Shown in pieces: positions 18,052-18,953 of a DNA stretch of 18,953 nucleotides (positions are counted from its first letter, which is position 1; every line of letters begins with the position of its first letter). The DNA is from Gryganskiella cystojenkinii. Its lineage: Eukaryota > Mortierellomycota > Mortierellomycetes > Mortierellales > Mortierellaceae. The translations under genes and the position numbers were made by a program. The stretch lies in assembly GCA_015852425.1 (NCBI GenBank), contig JAAAIG010000758.1:1-18953 (forward strand), in the 5' to 3' direction. The notes below the pieces were generated by a model that saw nothing but the letters and a program-made list of their open reading frames with translations, had not been told where the DNA came from and ran no database searches.

Positions 18052-18888
18052 TCATGGCTTCTTGAATCCGAGTTTCTCCCTCCGCTCCAATGCATGGGCG
18101 ACCAACCAATCCATACCCTCTTGGATGCCTTCTCCGGTTTTGGCGCTACAACCGATCAACATCCAATGAGGGGCACAATCCGACTTGAATATCGGATCCC
18201 TGGTCGTCGCCTTCTCTCGATTTATTTGTGCTTGTCGTTCAAAAATGTCGAGTCCCAACATGTCCCTGACCTCGGTGATCGTCATGGCATCCACGAGGTC
18301 CATCTTGCTGGCAAAGATCAAGACATGTTTCCCCTCGACTCCAGGAAGACTCATGAACCAAGTAAATAACCCTCTTGTATTACTATTATTTGATGGGTCG
18401 TGTGAGGCCGCGTCGACAACAAAGATAAGGGCGTCACTCGTTGTGGTTAATCCTCGGTAACCGTACTGACCAGAAACGTCTCGAAGTAAGAGCGGGACTC
18501 TGGTTGGTTTCTTTGGTGGCGGATGAGCGGTGCCGGTCCAGTAGTGGAGCGAGTTCAGGAGGTTACCGAGAAACGAGGGTGGGGTCGATATTGATGCTGA
18601 TGATGCATCAGCTGTTATGGAACTTGCTGAGGACAAAGTCGATGACGATAGCGGGACCGATAGAGAATGGTAATGATAGTTCCTGTAGAGAATGAAATCA
18701 GGAACAGCTATGTCATGGACCGAGATAGTCGCGCAGGTGAAGATTCTGTCAAGGTTTGGCATTTCGATCCGATAGCAGATCGAGGTTTGACCGATGCCAC
18801 CGAGGTTTCCAAGGGCCGTGATGACTAAAGGTCCAGAGGTCGGACATTGAGGTACTGTTGAGGTTGTGGCTGCTCGAGGTGCTGTCAT
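18052..18888 (-). CDS. Divergent Arf-like GTPase, copy B
   Basis: An intronless frame of 278 aa is about 84% identical to copy A by my hand alignment (about 44 substitutions). The only indel is a 12-bp in-frame loss near residue 147 (copy A LFVHLTT, copy B LTT), which keeps the frame and suggests the copies have been selected as protein. The P-loop again reads IGQTS with Gln34. The G4 motif, NKMD in copy A, is SKMD here, weakening guanine recognition further. G3 (RDVSGQ) and G5 (CSAKTGEG) are kept, and the first 30 and last 45 residues are nearly unchanged. The likely role is as for copy A, with a possibly non-enzymatic or altered nucleotide preference. The two genes point the same way with 438 bp between them. 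Confidence 0.78.
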   Translation of the reverse strand: MTAPRAATTSTVPQCPTSGPLVITALGNLGGIGQTSICYRIEMPNLDRIFTCATISVHDIAVPDFILYRNYHYHSLSVPLSSSTLSSASSITADASSASISTPPSFLGNLLNSLHYWTGTAHPPPKKPTRVPLLLRDVSGQYGYRGLTTTSDALIFVVDAASHDPSNNSNTRGLFTWFMSLPGVEGKHVLIFASKMDLVDAMTITEVRDMLGLDIFERQAQINREKATTRDPIFKSDCAPHWMLIGCSAKTGEGIQEGMDWLVAHALERREKLGFKKP

Positions 18889-18953
18889 GAGTTACCGTTG
18901 GTGATCTTGAGGTGCCCTTAGTTCGAATAGGTAGAAGGACAAAGATCTTGGAT
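18889..18953 (-). promoter_or_regulatory. Upstream region of Arf-like copy B (window edge)
   Basis: These 65 bases match the first 65 bases upstream of copy A with few changes, so they belong to the duplicated unit and probably to the leader or promoter. No motif could be named. Confidence 0.5.

Larger units (their letters stand above)
17865..18953. repeat. Tandem duplication, unit B (cut by the window edge)
   Basis: This is the second head-to-tail copy. Similarity to unit A is high throughout the coding region, moderate in the 3' flank, and continues past the start codon (GAGTTACCGTTGGTGATCTTGAG) up to the last base, so the unit extends beyond the window. More copies may follow. Confidence 0.75.

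Noticed and set aside
16765..18888. Signal-recognition-particle receptor beta as the identity of the tandem GTPases
   Set aside because: The proteins have no N-terminal membrane segment, and the G5 region GCSAKTGEGIQEGMDWL is Arf-like rather than SR-beta-like.

Overview
The window looks like nuclear DNA of a filamentous early-diverging fungus. Spliced genes have short GT-AG introns, mostly 85-106 nt, and several carry a CTAAC-type branch sequence. Leaders are pyrimidine-rich. The recognisable proteins (Atg4, Rab7/Ypt7, Arf family) are eukaryotic. Mortierellomycota or Mucoromycota is my best guess from overall style; that placement is inference, not something a marker in the sequence proves.

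Layout. 1-765: no gene seen. 766-2291, minus strand: a long unrecognised ORF preceded by an overlapping Cys-rich fragment in another frame, so either a missed intron or a frameshift. 2292-3088: AT-rich spacer. 3089-5345, minus strand: a decayed, internally deleted LINE retrotransposon in which endonuclease, reverse transcriptase, post-RT and zinc-knuckle pieces can still be read in different frames. 5346-6392: spacer and pyrimidine-rich leader. 6393-12286, plus strand: a seven-exon ATG4 cysteine protease gene whose predicted protein (1773 aa) is far longer than usual because of a long N-terminal extension and a disordered insert of about 777 aa inside the catalytic domain. 12287-13221: spacer with a purine tract, an A22 run and an (AC)11 microsatellite. 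13222-15069, plus strand: a four-exon Rab7/Ypt7-like GTPase with an 18-nt microexon in the P-loop. 15070-15813: spacer. 15814-16112, minus strand: the last exon of a possible small secreted protein. 16477-18953: a head-to-tail tandem duplication, unit of about 1.39 kb, each copy carrying an intronless divergent Arf-like GTPase on the minus strand. One unit is interrupted by a small perfect hairpin flanked by 10-bp direct repeats, and the other unit appears to show the empty site.

How the genes relate. Atg4 processes and recycles the ubiquitin-like protein Atg8, and Rab7/Ypt7 drives fusion of autophagosomes and endosomes with the vacuole, so two adjacent same-strand genes serve the same pathway. 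They have separate leaders and nothing shows co-regulation. The Arf-like pair looks like a recent lineage-specific duplication with degenerate nucleotide-binding motifs. The most unusual items are the hairpin insertion dated against its own duplicate, the split giant Atg4, and the P-loop-defective Arf-like pair.
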